NCBI GenBank assembly: GCA_009377845.1 | Contig: WHTE01000013.1 | Span: 1-45,178, forward strand | DNA from: Nitrospirales bacterium | GTDB taxonomy: Bacteria; Nitrospirota; Nitrospiria; Nitrospirales; UBA8639 | Reading direction: 5' to 3' | DNA: 45,178 nucleotides | Part shown: one piece after another, positions 33,233 through 42,117 of the stretch | How positions within the stretch are numbered: position 1 is the first letter of the stretch | How the letters are laid out: each line of letters begins with the position of its first letter | Notes under the pieces: generated by a model | What the model was told of the DNA's origin: nothing | Seen by the model: the letters and a program-made list of their open reading frames with translations, nothing else | Databases searched by the model: none | Program-made: the position numbers and the translations under genes

Positions 33233-33937
33233 TTGAAAAAAAAATATTTAATTGTCAACGCTGACGATTTCGGCATGAGCCACGGCGTGAACAGGGGAAT
33301 CATGAAATCCCATAAATATGGCATCCTGACCAGCGCAAGCCTGATGGTTCGAAGGAGGGCTGCCGTTGAAGCCGCCTCATATGGTCGACGACAGGCCAAT
33401 TTCTCTCTGGGCCTCCATGTTGATCTCGGCGAATGGGTGTACCGTACGGGAAAATGGTTGCCGAATTATCAGAAAGTCAACATGAACGACGCAAAGACGG
33501 TGGAGAAGGAGATAGCGAATCAGCTGGCAGTTTTTCTCAAACTCGTGGGGAAGGCCCCCACTCATCTTGACTCGCATCAGCACATTCATCTCCGGGAACC
33601 TGTGCGTTCGATCCTGCTTCAAGTGGCTAACAGGTTTAAGATCCCTTTACGTTTTTTCAGCCCCAAGGTTCAGTACTGCGGAAAATTTTATGGACAGACA
33701 AAGCCGGGCCTCCTAGATGCAAGCGTACTCAGCGTATTAGGTCTGCTGGCAATCCTGAAAACCCTGCCATCCGGTTATAACGAGCTGGGTTGTCATCCTG
33801 GAGAAGCCAATGACGTGCAAACGGATTACCGTGTTGAGCGCCTTCAGGAGGTTAATATTCTGTGCCATCCCCATGTTCGCAAAGCCCTCACGGCATTTGC
33901 CATACAACTTTGCTCATTTAGCACCATTGACGCCTGA
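33233..33937 (+). CDS. YdjC/HpnK/ChbG-type carbohydrate deacetylase
   Basis: The 234-residue reading frame opens KKKYLIVNADDFGMSHGVNRG, with the two metal-site Asp residues at 11-12. It has SLGLHVDLGEW and the HLDSHQHIH metal-binding motif, then GYNELGCHPGE and a normal-looking end at VRKALTAFAIQLCSF. Relatives remove acetyl groups from N-acetylated sugars, including hopanoid (HpnK) and chitooligosaccharide substrates. It is somewhat short for the family (often 250-290). The start is odd: the only in-frame start is TTG at 33233, while an ATG at 33229 is out of frame by one across a run of nine A. Eight A would join them. See findings. Confidence 0.8.
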   Translation: MKKKYLIVNADDFGMSHGVNRGIMKSHKYGILTSASLMVRRRAAVEAASYGRRQANFSLGLHVDLGEWVYRTGKWLPNYQKVNMNDAKTVEKEIANQLAVFLKLVGKAPTHLDSHQHIHLREPVRSILLQVANRFKIPLRFFSPKVQYCGKFYGQTKPGLLDASVLSVLGLLAILKTLPSGYNELGCHPGEANDVQTDYRVERLQEVNILCHPHVRKALTAFAIQLCSFSTIDA

Positions 33938-33949
33938 CCGAAGAAAACC

Positions 33950-34057
33950 ATGCCGGCACGGGCGTCAATCACTTCCCTTATACCCCCTCTGTTCTTGTTC
34001 AGCACAATTGCCTTCTTCCTGCGGAATGACGTGGACGACTCCTTCTTGGCTATTTAA
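33950..34057 (+). other. Very short hydrophobic reading frame in a 315-bp gap
   Basis: The gap 33938-34252 holds no clear gene. A 35-codon frame from an ATG at 33950 reads MPARASITSLIPPLFLFST and continues IAFFLRNDVDDSF, like the first helix of a polytopic membrane protein, then stops. The rest of the gap shows only a small CCCC/GGGG hairpin near 34219. It may be the 5' stub of a lost gene or chance. Confidence 0.25.
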
Positions 34058-34252
34058 CGATCTTTAAAACACGCATTCCCCGGCAGCATTCCCCATGATG
34101 CGCCAAAGGACTGCTGAATGAGCACATACGATTCTTGGATCAGAAGCCAAAATTCTCAAGTGCTGAACGGCCTGGATTTGTGGGGTGGGTCATTCCAAAG
34201 GCACAAGGGTCTGACGCTAGCCCCAAAATTGGGGGTGGGGTCTGAAGCGGAC

Positions 34253-35649
34253 CTAAGGGGTATCAGAGAGCCAACCGTGCTTGGCCAACTCTGATGCAAG
34301 AAGGTCCGCGACAAGCGCATGACCTTGAGGACTCCAATGACTATCCACAGGGGAATACGGCATACCACCACTATGGACAGCTTCTTGGAAGAACTCGGTT
34401 AGATTCAGACATGGGACACCAGCGGATTGGCAAAACTCCGAGAACAACTCAGCAATTGGCCATACACTCCATTCGCGGCAGGGACTCTCAGGATCAAATT
34501 TCACGAATGACTGGTACACCCTGAATTTGATGGGAATAAAGGTGAACAGCACGTGAAGCCCCTGTGCCTTTGAATACTCGGCGACCTGAGCCAGCGTGTC
34601 CCGCGTCTTTTTCCAGCGCCCCGCTTCAAAATCGCTCCAGGGCTTGGAGGCATAGGCCGCAAAATACACGGTTTGCTCATCCTTGCCCGGCATGGTTAGC
34701 TGCCCAAAGTATGGATAGTTATTTGGCAAGACGGGGTTGCTTAAGCGGCGAAGCCTCCGCAAAACATTGTGGGTGAAGGAACCCTGCCGCCAACCCTGGG
34801 TCCACGCAAACTGTTGATGGTTTGGTTTTTCCTCCATCAAATTTGATGTATCGGACAATAAGGAATACTCAAAACGGTTATCATCATAGAGGTCGTTACC
34901 CTCAAAGAAGAAAAAAATAACCACTCTTGGATTAAACCGGATGGCGTCCTTTTTAAGGACAAGAGCAACTCTTGCTTTGTCCCATAGCCCGCGACCCCCA
35001 GGTTAACGACCGGGCGACTGAGACGAGTTTGGAGGCGTTGTGCTGTCGTCTCGGTATCAGAAACATACCAACCTTCCACATAAGAATCTCCTATCAACGC
35101 CACGTCGGCTTGGTTGAGGTCCACAGTGTTGCGGTACCCCCATTTATCGTAGGTAAAGACAAGGAGCTCATGATTTGAACGAGGCATTAACCAACCGAAT
35201 TCAATGTCACTACTCAGATACCCTTTCCAATGATCCTTGGGTCGTCGTCGAAACTCCAACTCCTGGTCTGGCTGGTAGGCCCAAAGGTAATTTTGCGGTT
35301 CACCGGATAACTGTTCAAAAGCCAATCCCCAATGCACTAACTTCAAGGTGGCCGGAAGTTCCAGGCAGAGGATAAGACCCAAAAGGGTTATTGTCCAGGC
35401 GATTCCGCGAAAAAGGGTGAATCGTGGCCGTCGGCTGATACCGATCCCCCAACTCCAGAGGAAAACAAAGGTCATCAGTAACATCCAACCGAATAACCGT
35501 TGGGTCCACATAATGGTCGACTCTGTCATCTGCTGGGACAATACGATTAAACCGGCCCAACCGAGAAAAAGAGGCCCAATCCACAGAACAGACCACACTG
35601 TCACCTTTCGAGTTCGAGAGAGGCTGTCATACCGTGAGAAGAACTTCAT
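34253..35649 (-). pseudogene. SGNH-hydrolase/AlgX-like membrane protein, split by one frameshift
   Basis: Two overlapping minus-strand frames (35649-34837 and 34924-34253) make one protein of about 465 residues. The upstream part has three N-terminal membrane helices and a lumen-facing domain with ALIGDSYVEGWYV (Ser-containing block I) and VVNLGVAGYGTKQELL. The downstream part continues KKDAIRFNPRVVIFFFFEGNDLYDDN and ends with the block V pair in SPVDSHWSPQGHALVAD. The frames join if one base is missing near 34966, restoring QELALVLKKDA. Such proteins resemble AlgX/AlgJ-like O-acetyl transfer enzymes acting on polysaccharides in the periplasm. This fits the glycan cluster, though it lies on the opposite strand. 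Confidence 0.8.
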
Positions 35650-35862
35650 TGTTAGACCCAGCAGGTGTCCATTTCTGGAAAGACTGTGGTCACGACTTAA
35701 AAGAAGACCTCCACGAAAACCCTCGAATTGAGGCGCCTAAGAAGATCGCTACTGAATACTTTTCGGCTAAAAAGGGAATTCGTAATTTTATTGATGAAGG
35801 CAGGACTTCGAGTCAACTGATAACCCTCATAACCCTGTACTCTTCGGCTTAACCAACCCTTC

Positions 35863-36318
35863 TTAACTCTCAATCTCGATCATTTCAGGGGTCAGTCCGG
35901 TATCTGTTATATGAAGACGGGCCACGGCAATCGGAAGAGTAAAACGACGGGGTCCGGCACTCCCTGGATTAAGGTAGAGCACGCCCAGGCGAATTTCTGC
36001 ATAGGCACGATGGGAATGACCAAAAATGACAACGGAAAATTCCGAGGCGACCGGATCTAAATCCAGGTGATCCAGTTCATGCAAGACATACAAAAAATGA
36101 GAACGATGTTCAACGACATTCGTTAAGGGAATCTGTTCGGCCCAAGAGCCATGGTCATTATTCCCGCGAACCGCCACCACCGGAGCGATTGTTTCCAGGG
36201 TTTTCAGGACGTCCGCGTGCCCGATGTCTCCTGCGTGGATAATCAATTCCGCCCCTGTCAATGCCTCCATCACTTCAGGGCGTACGAGCCCGTGAGTATC
36301 AGAAATAATCCCGATCAT
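35863..36318 (-). CDS. YfcE/MJ0936-type metallophosphoesterase
   Basis: The 151-residue calcineurin-like phosphoesterase has all metal motifs: DTH (Asp7, His9), GDIGH (Asp31), GNND (Asn53), a His at about 80, and GHSH (His101, His103), then NPGS. Family members are phosphodiesterases with broad in vitro substrates; the physiological one is usually unknown. It is the right size for this family. It stands between the broken SGNH gene and a small membrane-protein gene, all on the minus strand, with 59 bp to the latter. Confidence 0.92.
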   Translation of the reverse strand: MIGIISDTHGLVRPEVMEALTGAELIIHAGDIGHADVLKTLETIAPVVAVRGNNDHGSWAEQIPLTNVVEHRSHFLYVLHELDHLDLDPVASEFSVVIFGHSHRAYAEIRLGVLYLNPGSAGPRRFTLPIAVARLHITDTGLTPEMIEIES

Positions 36319-36377
36319 ATCGTCTCTCTCTGCCGATGAATTCCTCTTGAGATTTAGGAATTCGACACAGGTTCATT

Positions 36378-37130
36378 CTACGGTTTCAGAAATTCCCCAT
36401 AATGACGTTCGCCGCACTCCGGGCAGAACCCATGCGAGAATTGCGCTTCGGAATGTTCGGTAATAAATTGCTCCATTGAATGCCAATCCCCATGCTGGTC
36501 GCGAATTTTCTTACAAAAACTGCAAACCGGTAGGATTCCTTCCAGCATGTTGACTCTTCTGGCCAATTCTTGTGTTTGCCTGGCAGTTCGGCTTACAAGA
36601 AATGCCGCCCCGCCAAGAACAAGTATTCTGATCACGGCATTGATCGAGGCGTCAAAAACGGTCTGTGAAACCGGCCAGAATATGCCATAAAAATACAACC
36701 GGATCAGAGGCATCGTCACGGCAAATGCCAGCCCCCACCCGTATCCGCTATACCAGGCGGCGAGAGACACCGGAATCAGATATAAAATAGGAAACTGAAT
36801 GGATGGACCCGATACGTAATCCCCAATGAGAATCACGAACCCCAAAGCACCCCAATAGACAGGGAATAAATTGGTATGTGTCAAGGCACCTTTCCAAAAG
36901 CCTGCCCTGAAAGGAAGTGGAGAGAAAGCTCGAAGAGGCGGCGGCATAGGCCTAAACAGGTTTAAAGAAGAGAACCTACGTAAATAATAATAGCATAAGA
37001 GCCTTATGCCGCGCATGGCGTTCCGAGTCGGGATCATCCTGCACGGACTGGCTAAGGGATCTCGTTGGAGGAGACGTCCAGGATGAAGATCTGGATCCGA
37101 AGCCACCGTATAGTTTATGCGGAGTATCAC
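36378..37130 (-). CDS. Membrane protein with a Cys-rich response-like tail
   Basis: Up to 250 residues from a GTG; an internal ATG (for example at residue 39 or 62, MPPPLRAFSPL) is more plausible because the first 60 residues look non-conserved. Four or five hydrophobic helices (about 88-190) resemble MASE/DUF4118-like sensor membranes. After a coiled linker (RQTQELARRVNMLEGI) comes LPVCSFCKKIRDQHGDW ... FSHGFCPECGERHYGEF, a short Cys-x2-Cys and Cys-x2-Cys motif often found after PAS or GAF regions of signalling proteins. There is no kinase, GGDEF or EAL domain, so it looks like a sensor without an output enzyme. Confidence 0.65.
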   Translation of the reverse strand: MILRINYTVASDPDLHPGRLLQRDPLASPCRMIPTRNAMRGIRLLCYYYLRRFSSLNLFRPMPPPLRAFSPLPFRAGFWKGALTHTNLFPVYWGALGFVILIGDYVSGPSIQFPILYLIPVSLAAWYSGYGWGLAFAVTMPLIRLYFYGIFWPVSQTVFDASINAVIRILVLGGAAFLVSRTARQTQELARRVNMLEGILPVCSFCKKIRDQHGDWHSMEQFITEHSEAQFSHGFCPECGERHYGEFLKP

Positions 37131-37191
37131 TCATGAATAGCGCTTAGCCATGAAGGTGGTATGATAAAGAGTGTCAGCAAATATTTTTTAG

Positions 37192-37220
37192 GGCTGCGGC
37201 CTGTTGCCGTGGCCTTTTTT
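37192..37220 (+). terminator. Intrinsic terminator in the zwf leader
   Basis: GGCTGCGGC (37192-37200) and GCCGTGGCC (37206-37214) pair over 9 bp with two G-U wobbles and a CTGTT loop, followed at once by six T. It faces the plus strand, 41 bp upstream of zwf, with no plus-strand gene before it. It could be an attenuator of zwf or the end of a small RNA. A TATGAT at 37160-37165 could be a -10 element but lacks a good -35. Confidence 0.7.
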
Positions 37221-37260
37221 ATCATGAACATATTCATCAAATCCCAATAAAGGAATCGCT

Positions 37261-38907
37261 ATGCATTCTTCGATCAAACAATTTTCTCCACGGACACCAA
37301 GAGGGAATGACACATCTGCAACGGTAAGGGAGGAAGTCAGAACTTCCAATACTATTTCAAACCACGCGGATGACCTGAAAGAAAGTCCCCTTTTCCAACA
37401 GCCAAGTAATGGTCAGAAGAGACCACCCACGCTATTTGTCGTATTTGGCGCCCAAGGAGATCTGACCAAGCGAAAATTGATTCCAGCGTTGTACAACCTG
37501 GCTGCAAGCAATCATCTTCCTCAAGAGTTTGCCATCCTCGGGGTGGACGGGATCCCGATGAATACCGAAGATTTTCGGGCGAAGATCGGTCAGGATATTC
37601 AGGAGTTGTCCTCCCGTCCTATCGACACCACGATTAAAGAGTGGCTGCTTGATCGCCTCTATTACCTTTCCGGGGATTTCCGTGATCCTCAGACCTACGC
37701 ACGCCTTCAGGACATGCTCACACAATTAAATACGGCACACGGCACTCAAGGCAATTATTTGTATTACATGGCCACGGCTCCGACATTTTTTGCTGAGATC
37801 GTGCAGCAACTTGGAGCCAAAGGATTATTAGTGGAGGATCGAGATGAATTTTCCCGGCGAATCGTGATTGAAAAACCATTCGGCCATGATTTGCCCTCGG
37901 CCCGATCCCTGAATCAAGCCCTGCGAGACGTGTTGGATGAAAATCAGATTTACCGAATCGATCATTATTTGGGGAAAGAAACGGTCCAAAATATTTTAGT
38001 ATTTCGATTTGCGAACGGCATCTTTGAACCGGTCTGGAACCGCCAATATATCGACCATGTTCAGATTACCGTCGCCGAATCCCTCGGTGTGGAACACCGG
38101 GGAACGTATTACGAAAAAGCCGGTGCACTCCGGGACATGGTCCCCAATCATCTTCTGCAAATTTTGTCATTCGTGGCCATGGAACCACCCAATACGTTTG
38201 ACCCTGAAGCTGTGCGGAACGAAAAAGCAAAAGTGCTTCGAGCGATCGAACCCATGAATCCTGTCGATGTCTTACAATCGACGGTGGCCGGACAATATGA
38301 AGCTGGATCGATTGGTGGTCGCAGCGTCCTCCCCTATCGAGCGGAGGTGAATGTCGATCCCGTCTCCCTGACCGAAACATTTGCCGCCATGACCTTAGGA
38401 ATTGAAAGTTGGCGCTGGGAAGGCGTGCCATTCTACCTCCGCACAGGCAAACGGTTACACACGCGGGTCACCGAAGTCGTCATTCAGTTTAAATCCGCTC
38501 CCCTTATGCTGTTTCGCAAGACTCCCGTTGATCGCCTCACCCCCAATGTGCTCGTCATTCGCATTCAACCGGACGAGGGCATTTCCTTAAGTTTTGGAGC
38601 CAAAATCCCCGGTCCAAAGGTCCAGGTAGGAACCGTGGATATGGATTTCCAATATGCGGAATATTTTGGTGATGCCCCGAGCACGGGCTATGAAACACTC
38701 TTACACGACGTGATGGCCGGAGACGCTACACTCTTCCAACGAAGCGATAGCGTCGAAGTGGGCTGGAGTGTGGTCGATCCCATTGTCAAAGTTTGGGAGA
38801 GCCTGGGCTTGCATGCCATTCATCCTTATAGGTCAGGGACCTGGGGACCGCCGGAAGCCGATGCCTTGTTGGCCAAAGACGGCCGAATGTGGAGAAATCA
38901 CAATTAA
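37261..38907 (+). CDS. zwf: Glucose-6-phosphate 1-dehydrogenase
   Basis: Oxidises glucose 6-phosphate to 6-phosphogluconolactone with NADP+. The 548-residue protein has the coenzyme fingerprint [23 protein letters not shown] (about 59-80), split from the active-site segment RIDHYLGKE (about 232-240). The substrate-binding EKPFGHD and RTGKRL, and the structural [11 protein letters not shown], are all intact. The first ~55 residues (Ser/Thr-rich, polar) are an extension not seen in most homologs; a start further inside is possible, but AAAGGA at 6 nt supports the ATG at 37261. No pgl or gnd gene is adjacent. Expression may be controlled by the terminator hairpin in its leader. Confidence 0.97.
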   Translation: MHSSIKQFSPRTPRGNDTSATVREEVRTSNTISNHADDLKESPLFQQPSNGQKRPPTLFVVFGAQGDLTKRKLIPALYNLAASNHLPQEFAILGVDGIPMNTEDFRAKIGQDIQELSSRPIDTTIKEWLLDRLYYLSGDFRDPQTYARLQDMLTQLNTAHGTQGNYLYYMATAPTFFAEIVQQLGAKGLLVEDRDEFSRRIVIEKPFGHDLPSARSLNQALRDVLDENQIYRIDHYLGKETVQNILVFRFANGIFEPVWNRQYIDHVQITVAESLGVEHRGTYYEKAGALRDMVPNHLLQILSFVAMEPPNTFDPEAVRNEKAKVLRAIEPMNPVDVLQSTVAGQYEAGSIGGRSVLPYRAEVNVDPVSLTETFAAMTLGIESWRWEGVPFYLRTGKRLHTRVTEVVIQFKSAPLMLFRKTPVDRLTPNVLVIRIQPDEGISLSFGAKIPGPKVQVGTVDMDFQYAEYFGDAPSTGYETLLHDVMAGDATLFQRSDSVEVGWSVVDPIVKVWESLGLHAIHPYRSGTWGPPEADALLAKDGRMWRNHN

Positions 38908-38977
38908 CCGGACAGTCGGGTGTCTGTGACTGGCATTCGCTCATGCAAGTGATCGATGGTTTTCAGGAAAGATCCAT

Positions 38978-39931
38978 TCATTCCAGTGGAACACGATCCT
39001 TATTCTGAGCCAACCAGGTTGCAAACGTCTGAAGGGAAGGATTGAGGCTGCGAGCGACAGACGGGGGACGCGCTCCGCAAAACACCTCCTGAAAGTCCCG
39101 TTTAAATTGGAACATGTTGCCGAGATCGTCTGCCCCGGGAAAGTCAAAGCTTCGATACACTTCCGGGGATACGTCATGGTAGTGGACCTCTTGCCCCAGA
39201 GCCTCCGTGAATGCCGCCGCCATTTCTGCACCCGTCAAGTGTTCCCCTGCCACACCAACCGTTTTGCCGATATACTGCCTGCCTCTCTTGAAAATGCCAT
39301 AGGCACACTTGCCAATATCTTCCGCGGCAATGCCGGGGAGCTTCTTGTCACCCATGGGCAGGGTAATGGCTAATTTCCCGCTAGCATCTTTCTTGGGCCC
39401 CATCCCGAAGTGAATGAAATTGTCCCAATAAAATGACGTCAACAAAAACGTGGTGGGAACCCCACGTTCGGTGAACACGGCATTCGCCTCACCTTTGGCA
39501 TCGAAGTGCGGGACTTTATAATTCCCCATCAGCGTTGGCATCCGGGTATCGCTGAGCGGCACCCATTGACGTGTATCTTCGAGGGTGGACCAGATCACAT
39601 GTTCCACGCCGGCCCGTTTGGCGGCCGTTGCCATGGCTTTCGCCTCATCAAATTCCTTTTCCGGTGAAAAGTGGGCCCAGAAAAACGTGACACAAAAGGC
39701 ACCATAGGCATCGTGAAAGGCACGTTGAAGACTTTCCGGATCATCCACATCCGCCAGGACCACTTCTGCTCCGAGATTCGCCAGCTCTTTGGCTGTATCC
39801 GAGTTCACATCACGGGTCAGGGCTCGTGCCGTAAAACCACCGGCCGGATCGTTGAGAATGGCTCGAACTAATCCGCCACCCTGAGCACCAGTCGCCCCCA
39901 CCACCGCAATAATCTGTTTGTTCCCCATCAT
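38978..39931 (-). CDS. NmrA-like NAD(P)-binding protein
   Basis: Start at 39931 (or the adjacent ATG at 39928) is chosen because GGGGAG lies just upstream and the glycine-rich VVGATGAQGGGLVRAIL follows; a start 105 nt further upstream adds an unrelated extension. The protein has about 317 residues. It has a Rossmann fold of the atypical short-chain dehydrogenase type, ADVDDPESLQRAFHDAYGAF and PTTFLLTSFYWDN, and lacks an obvious Tyr-x3-Lys catalytic pair. Relatives (NmrA, HSCARG) sense the NADP(H) redox state, and others are NAD(P)H-dependent reductases. It is convergent with zwf, 70 bp apart, which fits an NADPH-linked role but does not prove it. Confidence 0.85.
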   Translation of the reverse strand: MMGNKQIIAVVGATGAQGGGLVRAILNDPAGGFTARALTRDVNSDTAKELANLGAEVVLADVDDPESLQRAFHDAYGAFCVTFFWAHFSPEKEFDEAKAMATAAKRAGVEHVIWSTLEDTRQWVPLSDTRMPTLMGNYKVPHFDAKGEANAVFTERGVPTTFLLTSFYWDNFIHFGMGPKKDASGKLAITLPMGDKKLPGIAAEDIGKCAYGIFKRGRQYIGKTVGVAGEHLTGAEMAAAFTEALGQEVHYHDVSPEVYRSFDFPGADDLGNMFQFKRDFQEVFCGARPPSVARSLNPSLQTFATWLAQNKDRVPLE

Positions 39932-40051
39932 GTCTCCCCTCGAATCGTTAGTCTTGTGTGGCCTTTGAATTTCCTGTGCTGCTATAGAACCATGAAGTCG
40001 AACCCTGGTGACATTTGAGCAATTCGCCCGAAACAAAAAAAGAATGCACCC

Positions 40052-40408
40052 TTATCGCGAAGGAGAATCTCTGTCGTTCGGATCCTCTACGATTAACGTT
40101 CCGCCCATAATCGGATGGAGTTCGCAATGGTAGGAGTAGCGGCCTGGGGGTAGCCCTGGAAGCGTGTACGTCTTCCCGGAAGCGACCTTCCCGGAATCGA
40201 ACAGACACGGTTTTCCTGTTCCACAATCATCATGTTGGACGCTATGAGGAGACGGTGTCGCATTAATCCACTGAATGGGAACACCCGCCCAGACAACGGC
40301 TTCATGAGGATGATAGTAGGGAGGCCAATACTCCATCCTAATGGGTTCATTCACGAATTCGGCTCCTACCGTGACTGTGCCCATCAACACCAAACTAATA
40401 AGAAACAT
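40052..40408 (-). CDS. Secreted cupredoxin (plastocyanin-like) protein
   Basis: The 118-residue protein begins with a short hydrophobic signal segment (MFLISLVLMGTVTVGAEF). The type 1 copper ligands are clear: His55 in TPSPHSV, then Cys95, His98 and Met101 in YHCELHPIMGG. An extra HDDCGTGKPC pair may form a disulfide. It should be a periplasmic electron carrier or copper-binding protein; the redox partner is not in the window. It lies 121 bp upstream of the NmrA-like gene on the same strand. Confidence 0.93.
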   Translation of the reverse strand: MFLISLVLMGTVTVGAEFVNEPIRMEYWPPYYHPHEAVVWAGVPIQWINATPSPHSVQHDDCGTGKPCLFDSGKVASGKTYTLPGLPPGRYSYHCELHPIMGGTLIVEDPNDRDSPSR

Positions 40409-40790
40409 GACAACCTGGATTTTTTTCAGTGGGGTTCTCCTTTCCTGCTACATCCTCTAAGAGAGTGCGTTTTCTTTACTGGTCTCACAAGACTTCTCTC
40501 ATGACTTGAGGTTTGACAATTGCAACTCCCGCCGTCTCCACTTGCCCAATCGTCAATTCTTGAACCATGAGATAGCATATCCATTTTTTTTATTATAACT
40601 GACGGACAACCGGAAATTTGATGCCTCAACTCACAGAAGATGTAAAACCTGAGATTTGATCTTTCAAGACATTGGATGAACAATGTGTGACTGAGGTCTC
40701 TCTCAATGAGCTTGTCATCCTGATAATGATGAAAGCGATGTATTTCATCATCGTTGGAAGGAGGATAGCCGTTCTCAAAGGAGGCCTCTT
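40409..40790. other. Gap of 382 bp, no gene
   Basis: No convincing ORF. The cupredoxin promoter should lie at its left end. The right part carries two purine-rich stretches (GGAGG at 40761-40765 and AAAGGAGG at 40779-40786), and the second is the SD for the IS110 transposase. IS110 elements lack long inverted repeats, so the left element end cannot be fixed here. Confidence 0.5.
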
Positions 40791-41854
40791 ATGGAATACA
40801 TTGCCCTGGATGTTCACAAGCGGTACACCTGGGCCCGCGTCGAGACTGTCCACGGCGAGCGGGTGATCGAGCTGCGGGTGCTCCATCAGCGCGGGGCGAT
40901 TCAGAACTTTGTGCGGCAATGGGCGCCGGGCTTGCCGGTGGCCGTGGAGACGGTGGGGAACTGGTATTGGGTGGTCGCTGAAGTTGAAGCGGGCGGCGGC
41001 CAGCCCCAATTGGTGAATGCCCGCTTGGCGAAACTGATGATGGGGAGCGTCAACAAGAGCGACCGGTTGGATGTGCAAGGGCTGCCCCGGCTGCAACAGA
41101 CCGGGACCTTGCCGACCGTCTGGATTCCTCCGGGGGCGGTGCGCGATGCCCGGGAGCTGCCGCGCACCCGCCTGGTCTTCAGGCAGCCGCGCACGCAATT
41201 GAAGAATCGCGTGCTGGCCACCTTCGCCAAATATGGTCTGATGGTCGAGGGCGTCAGCGATGCCTTGGGCGCCGGCGGGCGCCAGCGGATGGCGGGCCCT
41301 GGTGCCCCAGTCGCCGCCGCAGACACAACAGGCGGTGACGTGTCTGTTGAGTCAACTGGATCAGGTGATGGCCACCCTGACCTTTCTGGAACGCCAGATG
41401 CGGGCGGTGTTTGCCCCGCGTCCCCAGACGGCCTGGCTCAAGACGCTGCCGAGGGTGGGCGATCTCCTGGTGATTGTGATCTGGACCTAGATCGGCACCG
41501 TCGCGCGCTTTCGCCGGGCTGAGGCCGTGGCGAGCTAGAGCGGAGTGGTGGCGCGCGAGCACTCCCGTGGCGGGAAAATCCGCTTGGGCGCCATCCGCCG
41601 CGATGTCAATCCGTATCCGAAGTGGGCGTTTGTGGAAGCCGCCAACAGTGCCATCTTGAATCGGCAGCGCTGTGGCTACACGCATATCCATCACCTGTAT
41701 GACCGGCAGCGGGCGCGGGCATGGCAAGGCGAAGGTGGCGGTGGCCCGCCATCTGGCGGAAGCGAGTTTCTGGATGTTGACGAAGGGCGAGCCCTATCGG
41801 GCCCCGATAGCGTCCACACCACAGGAAGCGCGGGGCGCTCATGGGGGCCGTTGA
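40791..41854 (+). pseudogene. IS110-family transposase, broken by frameshifts and stops
   Basis: The start MEYIALDVHKRYTWARVE and the DEDD-type pieces AVETVGNWYWVVAEVE and KLMMGSVNKSDRLDVQGL match IS110 transposases, whose RuvC-like nuclease works with a guide (bridge) RNA. Near 41270 the frame shifts and continues LDQVMATLTFLERQMRAVF, then LPRVGDLLVIVIW. Two in-frame TAG codons (41488 and 41536) follow, then NPYPKWAFVEAANSAILNRQ. A second shift near 41720 gives HGKAKVAVARHLAEASFWML and a stop at 41854. The motif order is complete, so this is a once-intact transposase that has decayed in place and should be inactive. Confidence 0.88.
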
Positions 41855-42117
41855 GCTCCGTCTCCTGATTGCGACACGGTGGTGACAGAACATTCTGCCG
41901 CTGCAGACGGCGAATAGATGAGTCCGACACGATCGGAAGATGACACGGCGAACCGAGAGGGAGGCGTGTGCTTATCAGCATGGCCATACGTGATGGAATA
42001 CAGACCAACTTAAAACTTTACGCTTGACAAAAAAAACTTGCATAGATGAGCCCACGGCGAAGGATCTGTGCCCAGAACGAAAAACCTCAGGGCTCAGCGA
42101 ACTCCGCACGTGCGTGC

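Noticed and set aside
35650-35862. Short plus-strand frame upstream of the metallophosphoesterase 3' end
   Set aside because: No SD, no recognisable motif, and it starts inside the SGNH gene; treated as non-coding.
40626-41198. A 190-codon minus-strand frame
   Set aside because: It is antisense to the IS110 transposase start, which has clear family motifs; the translation is Pro/His/Arg-rich shadow sequence.
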